Below are positions 23,801 through 38,800 of a stretch of DNA of 64,000 bases, piece after piece. Origin of the DNA: Maylandia zebra. Lineage: Eukaryota > Chordata > Actinopteri > Cichliformes > Cichlidae. The position numbers and the translations under genes are program-made. Below the pieces are notes generated by a model. The model did not search any database and was not told the DNA's origin. It saw only the letters and a list, made by a program, of their open reading frames with translations. Location: contig NC_135179.1 in assembly GCF_041146795.1 (NCBI RefSeq), positions 15,979,547-16,043,546 of the forward strand. Direction: 5' to 3'. Positions within the stretch are counted from its first letter, which is position 1; every line of letters starts with the position of its first letter.

Positions 23801-26800
23801 ATTTTTTTAAAGGACTTTGTGAAATACAAATAAATGTTGTGGACACGGGGAACAAGGACAAAAAAATTGTATGAAATAACAGTGATTTTGTCTGAAATAG
23901 ACACAGTTGTGCATGTGCTTAGCAAGACGTCTGAAAGCCACAACTCCAGACTTGTTACTGAGCCATTACGAAATTTAAAAAGCAAACGTCAAGCCAAAAA
24001 TGGGAAAAATTACAACGGCTGGTCTCCTCGGTTCCCACTTACAGAGTGACACGTGATGCAAGCCATGGGCAAACATGCTGTTGTCCTATTTGGAACCATA
24101 TTGCTCGCATCAAATTAAAAACAAGCACAAAGTTTTAAAAGAATATATACATTCATGCATTCAATTTTTTGCACTTGACATGTTGTATTTATACTATTTT
24201 CAATGAAATCCTTTATTTAACGTGTTTTCATTGTCTTTGCATATATTATAATTATGTTAGTGAGAGTGCACAAGATACAAAACAACCTTTTTATTATGTT
24301 TCTGCACAAATATGAAAAGACATAGAGAGATGTGCATGACCAGGGTGCTTTGGCTGAATAGCTGTGCACACACATTGAGAAAATGTTTATGTCTCTGGAT
24401 AAACAGTGATTTCAATTTTAATTTGTGCTTAATTAGAAATGATAACAGACTGACATTAATTAGAGGGGAAACCCTTGGGAAGATCCATGACTTTGTCAAC
24501 AGCCAAAGGTGATTTGCATAATCGCTTATGCTGCCTTTGCATGCTTCATTCACAAGCATGTTATATAGGATGTTGATCAATTTATGTGCATACGAAGACA
24601 GAAGAGCAATTATTATTATATATTATTATCCTGGGATTATCCTAAAACAACCCAAGATGTCATGTATTTGTTCTTCACGTAAATGTGCAGATAGGCTTGA
24701 GCCAGCTGTACTTACACACACTCACACAAACACACAGACATCCATTATGCAATTAAATGCTGGGCTGTACGTCACAATGAGGAGCAATCCTTCCATCAGA
24801 AACTGACAGCTTCATAAGTTACATTCATAGTATCTTCTGACTGCAGGGCGAATTGAAAAGCTATTTACAGTTCCATCTATGAATCAGAAGAGCCATCGTT
24901 TAAAGGCATTTAACATCACAAACAAGCCTTGAGTCATCTTTGAATGGAAAAAGATCAGGGACCCTGAACTATCAAAACATTTGATAGACATTACGGCAAA
25001 CATTTGAGGTTGTTTCTTCTTTCAGAACTGTGTTGCACACTGAGATCAAATAAAACACAAGCACACTCACCACTCCAGCCTCTGGGTTCCTCTTCCGTCC
25101 ATTACTGAATGTAGATGCCAGGGTGGATGAGCAGCTCTCGTCATACAGAGCAGTGCGCCCATCGTTGATGGCAGAGTTGATGGAGATTGTCCACATACTT
25201 GAGGCATAACCATCGCAGTTACAGTCATCATAGCTACCACCATCTCCTGAGGCCCAGACATAGATGCTGCCTTTCCCTCCGCGCCCCTAAAACAACATTA
25301 TCATCATGATCCCAGTGAAATGAAAGTGTGTCACAGTTCTTGTCTTTTTCGCTGGAATTCATTTGGGTGAAATGAAAATTGGAAATCTGAGAGTTTATGA
25401 TGCATATCAATGCGTGATACTTTGCTTAGAACTTTAAATGATTGAATAACAGGACTCCTGTGTATATTTCTCAATTACTCACTGACAACAGGCCAGTCAG
25501 ACCTCCCTTGTCACAGGTGGTGGTTTCCTATTTGGAATCATTTCTTTTAGTCACTTCGGGCATGCTCTTTAGAAGAAACTGCTTAATCACCCACTGCCCA
25601 CTGAAAGCTGGCAAAACTCTGCTGTCTTTTGGCAGGTGTTTTTTTTTTAATTTGTTTAATTATTTGTCTTCTTTATTATTTCGTGAAGTAGAAAGAAGGA
25701 TCTGGGGAAAACTGGCAGGGAGTCAATGAACAATCTTACATTATTAAAGGATCGACACAGAGGATAGCATTTAAGCAAAACACATAAACTCCACTGGCCC
25801 ACGCTGTCCAGCCCACTGGTATTAAAATAAATTGATTTCTAGAGCTAAATAAATTTTATTGTGATATTCTGTGCCTGTAAGCATGCAAAGCAGGCAGATC
25901 TCATCAGAAGGTCGTAATATTAAAAAAGACACAATGCTATTGATGAAAAACTTTGTGATTGCACAAATGATAGCAACAAGAAAAAAGAAAGCACTCAAAA
26001 GAATTCAGTGAAATTTCTATTGTGTACCAGAACTGGCAACTCACACAGGCACACAAGCCTGTTTTGTCCTGTCTCTTATTTTTCCATTACAGCATGTAAA
26101 TTGGCATTGCTACAGTCGAGGAAGGTAAAATGACAGCATTTTTTTTGTCTTTTTTTCTACACCTCATTCTGCAAATTTAAACACAGTAAAATGACATCTT
26201 TGTTACCGATAGAGTGCCTTGAAACATGAAACAACTGACTGTGGCTCCACGCAGAGAGCATCCTCCTCACCAAATGCTGCACCTGTTCTACAAAAGGCCG
26301 ACCATTTCCCCACAGAACAAAGGATCAAGTGGAGGAGGAGTGCCATGTCCTACCTTTCATGATGCTTATTTATCTCTTTTTACTTGAAATGCAAAAAGAG
26401 GTTTGAGTGTTGTTGAGCACACCTATGTGCTTTAGGCCTTCTGCAATCTGTCTCCTGCACTATCCAAACAAAGTGCTTTCATTTGGAACAGCACCCAGTG
26501 TATTTAATTCCATTAAAGCCATGCTGCCTTATTCAGCTGTTAATATGAAATAATGTGCTTCTTAATTTTAAATGTTTCCCTTTGTGCACAATGCACATCA
26601 TGTTCGGCCTACACAATAGCTTACATAAGTGATCATTAGAATCTAAGTGGCAGATCGCAGAGTGGCTGCTTGATTAGTTGTGTTTACATGATCAGACATT
26701 ACAGTGAGCTTTGCTCCCGCTCACCTACCCTGCCTACGACAGGGTCATTTCAGACCAACCCACACCTGGCTACATGATGATTAATCAGGCAAGCAACTGG

Positions 26801-29800
26801 CAGTGGCACTACTAGCATGACAGCTGTGTGAGTGTTTGTGTGTGTGTTTGGTCCAGACACTGCTGATGTTGTCTGGCCCTAAATTGAAAAATTTTTTATT
26901 TTCAAGGTCAGAGTAATGGTTAGTAGTAGATGTTAGGTTAGAGTAAGTCTCTAGGAAGTGAATATGGAGTGTGTTCATGCATGCTCAGTCATCCAGTAAG
27001 GAAATCCCAGAAAGGTGATTATGTTTAACTGGAGAAAGGCATCCTGGACAGGGAGGAATGCTGGTTTGAGTCAAGGAGGGAAGACCATCCCTTTAGGGGG
27101 CCGAAGGGTTCATCTTTCACCATCTTCCAATGCTTTGATTGCAGCCATTCCCCAACTTTGTGTGAATGGTACTCATGGCCACTGATCAATGGTCGTTGAC
27201 AGTTTGTATATTAATAATCAGGAAACTGACCACACGGCCCATTGTTAGTCAGAGGTCTTAGTTTCAGTCACTATGCAAATGTGCTGTTCATAAGGGTTGG
27301 AGAAATCTGCAGTCAGCTGAGACTGAAGAAGTCACTTGGATGAGTGAAAAAATCTACACTGATCTACACTGGCTGTAGTTCAGCATCAGTGTACTGTAGA
27401 GCGCATGGTACCCTGAAGGTATCACCTTTTCATCTTTGCGTTAGTATAGTAGTTACTTGTGCCTCACCATCCGCAAAGAGTAATTTGGCTCATGAGCATC
27501 ACTCAAGCAAAACATGACAAAGAGTGTGAGGCCTCTATGAGTCTGCATTGTAATCTACATGCTTTAAGCTTTGCTAAAATGCTCATAAGTACAATGCTGT
27601 CATATTAAAGTTGAGCGATAGATTGTCCACAGTTGCACTTGTTTAACTACATTTGCCTACATTTGATAACTGGCACAAAACACAAAGTATATTTGAGAGT
27701 AATTGGAATTGTTACGTACATGCAAATGCTTTGACTTTGACTAAAACTAGATTAAAAACTAAACGCTAAACATTTTAATTAATGGAAATAAAATAAATAT
27801 TAAACTTAAAAACAGAAATAAGTGCACTCACAAATCTGAGATAAAACAAAAACAAATCATACAGCATTTTGTTGAACAAGGTGTGTATTGAGTCTTTAGA
27901 CTACCTACATGATAGTGAGTCAATTAAAGGTAATTAAATATATTTGTATTCTAATGTCTCTTATGAACATGTAAAACATAAGCACCTGACAAATCACCTC
28001 ATTCTAGAAGAATAGTAATAAAAAAGAAAATGTAATAAAACTAAACACAATAAAAAGAATATGAAATCATACTCTAGAAACTAATTGAAACATTAAATTA
28101 AAAACAAAATGAAAAGAAAATCTTATGGTAACCACAACCCATTTACAGTTTTGAACAGGTGACTTTACTCAATTTCTCAAAACCCTACAGCTGGTGTAAT
28201 AAAAGACCCTGTGTACTTGTTAGTGCCACTTCAAGGGTGAGTAAAACCTTCACAGGGGGCGGCACTAAAAAAATGAAGATTTCATTCAAGAGATTTAAAG
28301 ATAAATTTCCATCACAGGTTAAAGCTCACAGCACAAGGTGAAGGTGCGCCTTTACCTTGTTCACGCCGTCTGCCATAGCCTGCAATGTGAGCTCTCTGGG
28401 TCCATCCACTGTCTTGCCATCATCAGTTGGTCCCCAGCTAGCACTGTAGATGTCAATAATCTGGGGCATGTGACTGATGGATGATGCCTCAATGATGTCA
28501 GTCATAAATGGCTGGTCCAGCATTCTGATACCTGAAAGAGTAAAAGTCTGACTCCAGTTTTGTGGTACAAACAGATGCCGTCAAGTTGATACCAAAAAGT
28601 AAGTATAAGTTACTAATTTACTTGCTAATTAAAGAAAGCATAGGTTTTGCATATCCATAGTGTGCAAAAAGTATGATGCATTCATGCATGTAAACCCTAA
28701 ACAATGTTTAAAGCAAATCTTTATGTTAGCTTTGTAGCAGAACATAAATCAAGCTGTCAGTACTGATTTTCTTATTTCTAATTTGTTACTCAAAAAGCGA
28801 AAAAATCAAAATCAAAATCAAAATGAAACAAAAACTGGACTCTTGTCCTGTTTTTCAGTTGAATCTAAATCTTCCTACTTCTGTGAGTAGAGAAATACCA
28901 TTTTAACATGTTTCAGCAATGTAACTCTACTCTTCCATAATGCCCTACAGTATATTTTATAGGTGAAGCATTTAGTATCTCCCTTGCTGAATCACCCTCC
29001 CAGCTTTCACCACATCACCATCATCGTGTTTAACATTGCTGTCCCCTCATTGTTATTCCTCTGTTGAAACTGCAAGCTTATTATAACACACACCTGCCAC
29101 CTTGGAGTTATAGGCGACTCCCACACCACAGATGTTGTTGTTGGCTGCCGCAGAAACCTCTCCAGCACATCTTGTGCCGTGACTTGTGACAGCGGAAAGC
29201 AAAGAAAGCGCTTAAAATGATTTGCATTCATTTACATACATTTGAAAATGATATATTGTGGTTTAGGTCTGAGCTAAGCATTCACACATTCATTGTACCC
29301 CTTGTCATTGTTGCCTTTGTGTGTGTCTAGAATGAGGATATTGATAACAGCATGGGTAGATTTAGCCATAAATCTATTATAATTAACAGAATGGATCTGC
29401 CTGAGGAAAAGCAACATTTCCATCCATTTTCAGAGCATTTATATGAGTCTGAGTACGACTGCACATATCAGCGTTTTGTGTTCGTCATGTGATGCGTGTC
29501 TATGTCTCCATCCCGTTACTCCCCACAGGGACACTGCAGTCAACCCTTCTTTCCCAGCATGCTTTGCTACAGACAGGCAGCTATTTATAACAACCAGCCG
29601 ATTAACCAGCAAGTATTGCCCGGCAGTCAGCAACTGCTTCAGTACCAGACCCAAATACCCACTTCTCTATGTAACAGACACTTGCACATATGTAGATATA
29701 GCTGAGCAGATGGAGGTACAGAAGGAGAGATAGAGAAAGAATATAGTTCTCTTTGCTCCTTTGCTCCATATGTGTTGTAGTGGTAGTGGATCCCCTGGTG

Positions 29801-32800
29801 TGATTGGGAGGCAGATAAGACGTTATCAGACAGAAGGTCACCACCATGAACACTTGTCCCTGAGAGGAGACTAGACTTGTGGTTGTCCGCCTTTATCCAC
29901 CTTATCTCCTCCAAGTGAGAAGCTAAAAATAGCCATTGTGTTTTCTATTCTCTTGTGTTGGACAACAGCTCTGTTTATACCACACCATTATGTCTTAATG
30001 GAACTATGTGGAGAGAAAATCAATAGAAGAGAGCTGCCAGACTCTAGGGAGAGCACACACGTGCACACAAAAACACACTGAGTATGTGTATATAGAAATA
30101 GGCAATGTCTGGGCGAGCTTTACCTGTTAAACCAGTCATCTGTGTAGCGCGGAAATGGGAACGGGTCATTGCTGCTGAAGTCATAGCTGGCATCGGCATT
30201 CTGAAAGGACCGAATGGATGCATTTACGAAAACAACATAGAGACAGAAAAACAGCAGGAGAGACGACAGGGCAGAGCATTTCACAGTCAAGTGCTGACCT
30301 TATCACAGTCTGTTCTGTCATCCTTATGCACCGGTCAGGGGTGATTTTGAATTCTAAGCTTGCTAGTGCGGAAGCTAATCAGGTAAATCTAGCCACCCAA
30401 CCTGCAGCTCAGGGAAGATTTAGGCATTTTTAGAAATGTTTTCATTCACTTTTTTTTGCCAAAACTACAGCATGAAGCAGCAGTGAAGGCAGGCTACATC
30501 TAGTCTGATATTGTTTTTGTTAAAAAACAAAACAAAACAAAAAAAACAATTTCTTTGCACATTCCTTTATATGTTGCATGGAAAATAGAAAATAGGTGAA
30601 GTAGTCTTTTGGAGCATTTGCAATCATACATGAAAACAGAATATATAAGACAATAGTCATTATTTGGTCTGACCACCTTTATTTACACAGCTTGAACTCT
30701 CTTAGGTTTTCTGGGAATTCTTTAAAGTTGTCTTCAGAAATAACTCTCTGAGTTTCTTGAAGGGCATTCAAAGCTTTTCTTTTTGTGTTGGTTGAGTTTT
30801 CCTCCATTGCGTGTCAAGATGATCACACTGCTACAATGCTGAGGTCCAGGCTCTGGGGAGGCCAGTCCATGAATGATAGTGTCCATTATGTGTTTTTCAT
30901 GCTTTTATATTTGACCTCATTGCCATGCTGAACAATGCAGTCATTGCCAATTAGAGTATTTCCAGACATGCTACAGCATGGTGTGTTGGACCAAAATACT
31001 TTTCCGTGATCATAATTTCCACAATTGTGAAAAGATTTCCAACACCAGTGCCTGAAATGCCACCTTAAACTATACCAGACCCACCACTATGTTTCACAGA
31101 TGACTTCAACTCTCACTGTTTTACCTGACCTCTTTCATACATACTGATATTTGAATCAAAGATGGATTTATCATTCAGTTCATACCTGCCAGTTCTTGTG
31201 TAATTTGGCATACCTCAACCTGTTTCCCTACCTGAAGAATGACTCAGTCCTTGACAGCCACACTTTTATTGAGACCATTTCTGTTAAGACTTCAGAAAAA
31301 AGTCGATGAATCAACTGAAATGACAGATGCATCTCTCAGGTCTTCTGGCAGGTCTTTTGTTTGTTTTCCTATTTTTGAGTACATGACTTTCAAATACTGT
31401 TCAACTGTAGTAGTTTTTTAAGCCTAGTACTTCCTCTTTTGTCCTCCGCTTGTCCAGTTTCTTCAATTCTTCTTAAGGACACACTGCACACTATGCCAAG
31501 ACTTGCCTAGGTTTTCATTTAATAGCTATTTTTTTTCACCTTACTGAAAAAAAAATATTTCATGCAAGTCAAACTGTGTTATCTTTGACATTTTTCACAG
31601 ATTCAGCTAAGAAAATTGGAACAAATTGGTTCTTTGCCAAGTTGTCACCATAGAACAAATGTTATCTAGACAATACTGATTCATCCTTTAAGATATATGC
31701 CTTTTTATGTTTGAAAGATTGATAGGTCAGTGCTAAGTGGCTAAAACAAATAAACAAAAAAAAACAATTCCTCTGAAATTAAAAAGATAAGACTCAGTAA
31801 AGAAGCAGTCAATGTCCAAAGAAAAACACTGAAAGACCTTTAGAAAGCCTGGAGAATTGTTGGCCTAGATCACTTTAAAAAGTCTGGCCTGGTTCTTTGG
31901 AAGCAAAATATAAAGAAATGAGTGGCGGCTCGAGACTTTTGCACAATACCTTAGAGCAGCATAGAAAAGCTTACATCAGCATTGAACATTATTGTCTAAC
32001 CTTCATAAAGACATGATTTATTGTAGTGCAGAATTGTATTCGACTGTATTAGATTTAGCTAGCTTATCCTAATAAACTTACAGTATGGTTTATACATTAA
32101 AACTCATTTGAACACCTTCATGCAACACTTAACTACCAATATTTAATCTGCGGCAATACTAAAGTAATGTGTGGTCACAGTGGGGATTTCAAACTGAGAA
32201 AGTAATGGCCAAATCACTGCCAACATTTAATTCCACATGGCCAAAAGTAATATGATCAGAGCAAACAGCAACGGAAAAGCAAGAGAAAGAAAATGCAGGA
32301 GACAGACACACATCCGCTGACAGATAGTAACCCAGTCAACAGAATTATCAGAATAACCATGTCTGGAAGATATTCACACACAGTAAGACATCCTCGGGTA
32401 AACACTACACTTGTTCTTACTTTAATACAAAATGACCTATTGACTTATTGCAGCAGGTGAAGTCTCTCCTTTACTTGTCACTCTTGTCACTTGGAGTGCA
32501 TCCTGTTTTGAGCTGTGTATTTAGTCCCTATAACATGCCGCTTTGTGTGGTCACGGAGAAAACACAGCACTGTTCATTAGCTACAGACCCAAATACATCA
32601 GATCATTCTTGGAGGCTGTTTCCATGCTGCAGATTGTGAGCTGTGTAGGCTGGCATTTGGAGGAGATGACTCAGTCAGCAACAATGGAAGAAGAAAAACG
32701 ACAATAGCTTAGTGACCCAATGGAGAAACACTGTAATTATCACAATGTGGAGCAGACAACTAGAGGACAGTACAAATACTTAGAGCCACTAGGGTTACGT

Positions 32801-35800
32801 GATGGAGATCACTTCATAACTATGTAATTGTTTAAAGAGAAGGGGTAATAAACAGAAAGGTGAAAGTTACCTAAAGTATTTGTGACATTTGGTTTCCTCT
32901 TTTCGTGCTCTAAGTAGGTATGATGCCACACAAAAATTACATATAACATATGGCTCAACAAAAGCAAAGTTAGAAATCTAAAGTTTTGTCTTTAAATGTT
33001 AATACTCAGAGCAGAAACATTTGAAACTAGAACATGCCGTTCCCTAATAGATTTTGAGTCCACGTCAGACGCAGAAGTGTGTCCTTGTTGTCTTTTATTA
33101 AATGAAGTGAAAAGTCCTGAGCCCTAGTAATAAATGACACCAAGCCTGTCGATGAATGACTTTCTGTGCTTCTCAAGCTCTTCTTCTGCTATCAATCAGG
33201 CTCTACTCTTTCTCTGCTGTCCTGTGCACAGCAACAGTCGGAATAATGGATTCTGCCGAGCCTCAGCCTCGTCAGCTTTCCCCAGCAACCACTAGCTGTT
33301 CACTGTCACATGAGCTTATGGTACTTAAGTGAACAATGAAGCAAACTTGTCATCCATCCATGCTCATGTGGTAGTGAGGCAAGTATTTTTTTTTTCTAGA
33401 GTCAGCTATAGTAAGAATTAGATCACACGAGTTAACAGCTCATTCACTCAATTGACAGCTGCAAAGTAAGGTTGTGCAACTGTACAACTGTACAACTTCG
33501 TTTACTCCATATTTCTGTCAGCTTTTTGGCTTATCGGGCCAAAAGGAGAAGATGTATCCGGGCAGGGCTCTTGTCACATTTACACTAAGCCTTTTTAAGA
33601 TATCCTGTCAAAGAGATATTTCACCTTTAAATTTTACTATGGCTTTATTTAAACACTACTTTTAACTTTTTAACCTGAAGTGGTAAAAGTACTGAAAATA
33701 CTGAAAACATTTAAGAAGAGCTTAAAGATGTTAATCTAACCCTCTCCTTATTTTACAAATCATGTTGTTTTGTCCGGCCCAACATGGGAATGACTGGACC
33801 AAGTCAGTGTAATACGACATATTAGTGGGACCCCTGAGAAATTGCTCTAAGTAGTTAAAATTTGTTTTATTTCCTGAGGTATGTTGGTGATGAAGGGGGA
33901 AACTCAGACAAAACTTTCTTATGTATCTCTCCCAGAACCATTTATCATGTTATCAGGACAGATTTCAACAGGCCACTAGTGCTGATAAGCAAATTTATAA
34001 TGTAGGAAAGTTAATGCACGATTTCTTGGAAGCCCTTGGCAAAACACTTTAACTATAGTACAAGGTCCCAACCAATTTCAGGGAGTTTACACTGCCTATT
34101 CTCAGTTTTAGTGGACATAATCTTAGGCCACATAATTCCCTTTAAAATCTTTTAAAAAGTCTTTGTGAAGACATCTCTCCATTACAGAAAACAACATGAC
34201 ATTCCTCAGAAAGGACCTAAAACTCAATATTACAACCTTTCACAAAGTTCAATTTAAAAGAGAAAAGACAAATGTTATATCCTCTAAAGCGAATAACAAA
34301 TAACACCATTGATCAAGTTGCATGCACTTGTCTCAGAACTATGGCCCCTATAAATAAGCAGTCTCTTTCTTGTGCCATATCGCTCATGCAACTTTTGACT
34401 AAAAAAAAAAGAAAGAAAATTGCTCTGACAACCATACACAGCAATCTGTAGTGGTCACTGAAATCAGCCAGTAATTACATTTTCATTTAATAAAAATCTA
34501 GAATATGTCCATGAATCAGCACAGTTTGAAATCCGCTCACATTTCAACCCGTATGTCTCAAAATACTATTAGTGTCTTAATCTGTTTACAGTCTTATGCA
34601 GATTTCAACCTTTTTGGTGCTAAGGTCACACCCCTAGAAACACCATAATAATTGTAAATAATTAAATTATCCTTAAATGTTATCAAACACAAAAGTTAGA
34701 GATCTCATACATGGCATATCTTTGCATATCTGATAATTTAGCGATACATGAAAACATTTGTGTACGCACAAGAGTGTTTGTGTGCCGTTTGATTTGAAGT
34801 AGCAAAAGCTAAAGAAACGCATCCATGCCCATATAAGTAACAAACTAAATTAACAAGCGGCATCACTGTGGTATTTTAAAATGCCATCTCATCAGCCTGA
34901 AACACACTGGCTTCTTCAAAATGCCTTGGTTGTTTCATGGCACGCCACTCATTCAACACGCAGTGCAGCCGATTACTTAACGTTATAGAGAAATCATTTA
35001 CAGGCGGATACAAGTGCCAAAATCAGTATTTATACTCTTATGATTACTTTCTTGAGAAAGCTCATTAGTCATTTGAAAACCAAGATGATTGTCATTTTCA
35101 GTATAAAGAATCTAAAAGATTCTAAAATGCTTTTACAACCACAGACATTCAACAATATAGAAGTTGAATTTAGAAGTCAGAGTCATTAGTTATTTAGACC
35201 TTTGAACCCCACATATCTCCTGAGACATCCATGTGGGCTCACGTGTCTGTGAGTGTTGAAATTGTGTCTGTGGATCCAGTTTGCAGTGTAAAAAAGGATT
35301 TGAGTGTTACGTGAGAGTAGAAGGGCATTATATACACCAGGAGAGGATAGAACAAAGAGAACACTAACTGACAGCATTAAATACTATACGTAATGTAGTT
35401 AGATTAGTTATATCAGTGTATCAGCACAGAGCTACCGGTCACCTCACAGTAAGAAGGTTCTGTGTTTGAGTCTGTCCAAAGACGGGCTTACCAGGTTAAC
35501 TGGTGGTTCTAAAGTGGCTGCTGGTGTGATGTAGTTATCTGTCTATCGGTGTTAGTGTTACCCTGTTAATAACAATGATAATAACAATAATAAATTGATG
35601 ACAAGACATAGAAGAGCTGAGCCATGGGTAAAGAAGTCTTCATGCATTAAATACACGAATTTCACTGAACTTCAGGGGGATAAATGGGCCATGTTTGAAT
35701 TAACTTGGTTTTCCTATGGTAGAATGCAGATAAATCAAAAGTTAAATGCTGAAATTTATCCAGTGGTTGAATCTTTGTAGTGAAGCAGTTGTTTCCTAGG

Positions 35801-38800
35801 AAGGGAATGACTGCCCAACTGCAACATTCCTAAATTTCACCCGGCTCATGGGACTTTTCAAACTAATGGCTGCAGAGGAAGAAGCGAAAAAACTCTCATG
35901 TATGTATCCACTTTTGAAAAATTGTTTCAGTTATCTGCTGCCTCATGCTGTTTCATTAGAACCATGCTAAATATAGTGAAGTGTCACTGTGGTATTTTAG
36001 CATACTGTTTCATCAGCCTGGAATACAAAGGCTTCCTCAAAATACCTGGCAGCTCAGAACAGCTGGTCCAACATACAGTAAAGCTTAGTGCTAAGCTTTC
36101 AGCTGAAACAGCTCTTCATTGCAGCTATGGGACTTCACCTTTTGTCACATCTTGTGCATCCTTTTGGAGAGGGACCTGTTACTACTTCACTCTTTCTGGC
36201 TGTTGTGCTGGTTAATTTCGACTATAATTCACTGTTTTTAACAACTGCTGATAACTGAACAATACTTAACCTTCTACGTGAGCTATGCTAACCTTTGTTA
36301 ACAGGCGATGTCCTTTTGTTTGCTTTCTCTCCCTCTTCTTGCTTTCTTTTCTGTGTGGATACAGTGGCTCACGGTCCCCAAGGTAGAATAAATAAAATAT
36401 TATCAGTGCTGCAAAGGGCAGTCCTGGTATGAGGTGGACCAAACCATTTTGTTTCATTTGTAAGGGGTGAGAGTTGGTATTTTAGGCAATCAAGCTCAAA
36501 TCACACAGTCAGTTTATTCAGGCAATTATGTCATTGTTATTTAGAAATTGAAAAAAGCGAAATAAAATGAACTTTTCATTCCAGGCTTGCAAGGGTCACC
36601 AACACCATTGGGTCCTGTTTTCAACATTTTACTATAACTACAAGGCCCATGCAGATTGTCTGCGTGCTGAGATACAAAGAAAGATCAACTCCATTCTCAT
36701 CTGTAGGAATTAAATCAGATTCAATGTCTGTTATTTTGCCTGTGATTTTTACTACTATTATTTTATATTCAGTTCTTTAATTTTTTTGATGGTAGTAAAA
36801 ACAATATATAGAACTTGTTAGAATATAGTGAAAGACTTGAATTGTGAGATGTGTGTTTTTGTGAATCTTGTGAAGCACTATTACTCTTGCCCTTGCAAAT
36901 AAAACACAGCCTCGCTTTTTATTTGTCATATCAAAATGTATCTCGTAAACTGTAGCATTATGATCTTGAAAAACAAGCAGCCTAAAACCCTTGCAAGAGC
37001 TGACATTTGTCTCCTCAAAGCAGCTCTACCACATAATCAATTCAAAGTAACGACTCGAGATCAACTCAAAATGGTTTTTAATGTTTTCTTTGTTTTGTTT
37101 CGGGGGGGTTTTCTAGGTATGTCTAGGTCTATAAAAAAGCACAACAACAATAGCACCACAGGATTACATACACAGTGCCACGCACACAGACACACACTTT
37201 GGATCTATGCACAGCATGATCCATCAATCCAGCGGAGGATGCTCCCGCATCAACACAGCTGAGGCTGTGTTATTTTTGGGCCACAGCTCATCTCTGTTCA
37301 CAGGCAAGACATGCAAAGGCAGGCAAAAATGGATACATGCATGACAGGGGGAAAAAACAAGCCACATTTAATGAGCAATAGCTACAGCAGACAAGTACAA
37401 ACAGAAAGCCCTTTGCATCAGGATAATCTCCTGGAAACAAAACATAAGCAAACAGCTGAAAAAAGAGCCAAAACTCTTGGCATTTTTAGATAAAAGCCTA
37501 AAATACCATAAACATCAGTTTTCAAGTAGGAGGATTTTGAACTGAACAAAGCATTAGAGTTTCTTTAGAAGGTTTGCATTTGTTCATCCCTAGATTGAAG
37601 AAGACACCACAATGCAGACACACTGATGAAACTGCACAAGTTATAGTGTAATCAGACTGAACCTTCAAGGCCGTGTTCCATTTAGCAATCCCTCTTGTCC
37701 TTTAAGGTTTTATCAGTATTCTGGAGATAGAGCATCACATTATGCAGCACCAACTACCCTGGCATTATCTCTGCTTGTGACAGATCGGCCTGCCATTGTG
37801 CCTGCTACAGTGCAGTGTGCATTAACATTAAACAGCTTGGCTGGCCGTCTGCCTGCCTCTGCGTCCTCCGGGAACACAAGGAGACTCAGCAGCCATGAAG
37901 GCAACTTGGAAAGCACCTGTCACTGGCAATGACAAACCACACGAAGCCCATGAAATCCTCGACCTAAACTCCTGCTTTGTTTATTAACAGCACTTTACGC
38001 AAATGAAGGAAAGTATGACATTAAAAGAAAATGTATGTACTCACATAATTTGATGCCAGGTCTGGATGTAGATAGTCAATACCTGAAATGGGACTTTTTT
38101 TAATTAATATATAGCATGCATCACAGAGGATAGCAAAATATCTTGCCATTTTTATATCATGGTTTCCTTTTTGCTTTATTATATTCTGAATGCTTGATAA
38201 TGAGGATAATGATGAATGATATTATTCTGACACAACTTTTCACAAATTTGCAAATGACTCAAATTGCGCAATTCAATTTAGATGATTAACGAACTGGGAA
38301 AAGAAAAAAATTACATGTTAACAATCTCTAAAATTAATATTCCACAATCACAGGGCCCAGCGTCTCAAATATAATGAAATCAAATGCAGTTGTATCTTTG
38401 GACTTTAAACTAGAAAATTGAGCCTGTCAGCTTGGATTCAACAGTTGTAATGGTAATATTCAATATATACAAAAATGATTAAATGCTTCTTTGTGTGTAT
38501 AAAAAAAAAACAGCATGCATACTAAAGGAGAAAGAGGTTTCTGGGTTTTTTTTATTGCACAATGACATGCGGCTGTTTGAAAACCTGGTCAGTAAATCCT
38601 GATTTCATGCTGTGAGTCCCCTCAAACAGGGAGACAAATTAATCAGAACCAAGATACATTCTTTATTAAGTTCAACATATACAAATAAATCGGCTCGATG
38701 GATATTTGGAGGTGTGATTAAGTGCTTCCAGACAGTGCTCCTGGTTATAAATTAAGGATTTTATACTCACCGTCATCCATGATTGCGATGGTAACTCCTT

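Larger units (their letters stand above)
30201..38044 (-). other. pcsk2 intron 5, the longest
   Basis: 7.8 kb. Holds the Tc1 fossil at 30650-31645, the terminal repeat fragment at 31775-31968, the paired direct repeats at 34862 and 35983, and the SINE-like fragment at 35430-35572. Between these, 31970-34860 and 36100-38040 show no recognisable gene or repeat. Confidence 0.6.

Noticed and set aside
29007-29231. 74-codon minus frame over pcsk2 exon 7
   Set aside because: Wrong phase. The correct frame reads HGTRCAGEV in continuity with exons 6 and 8.
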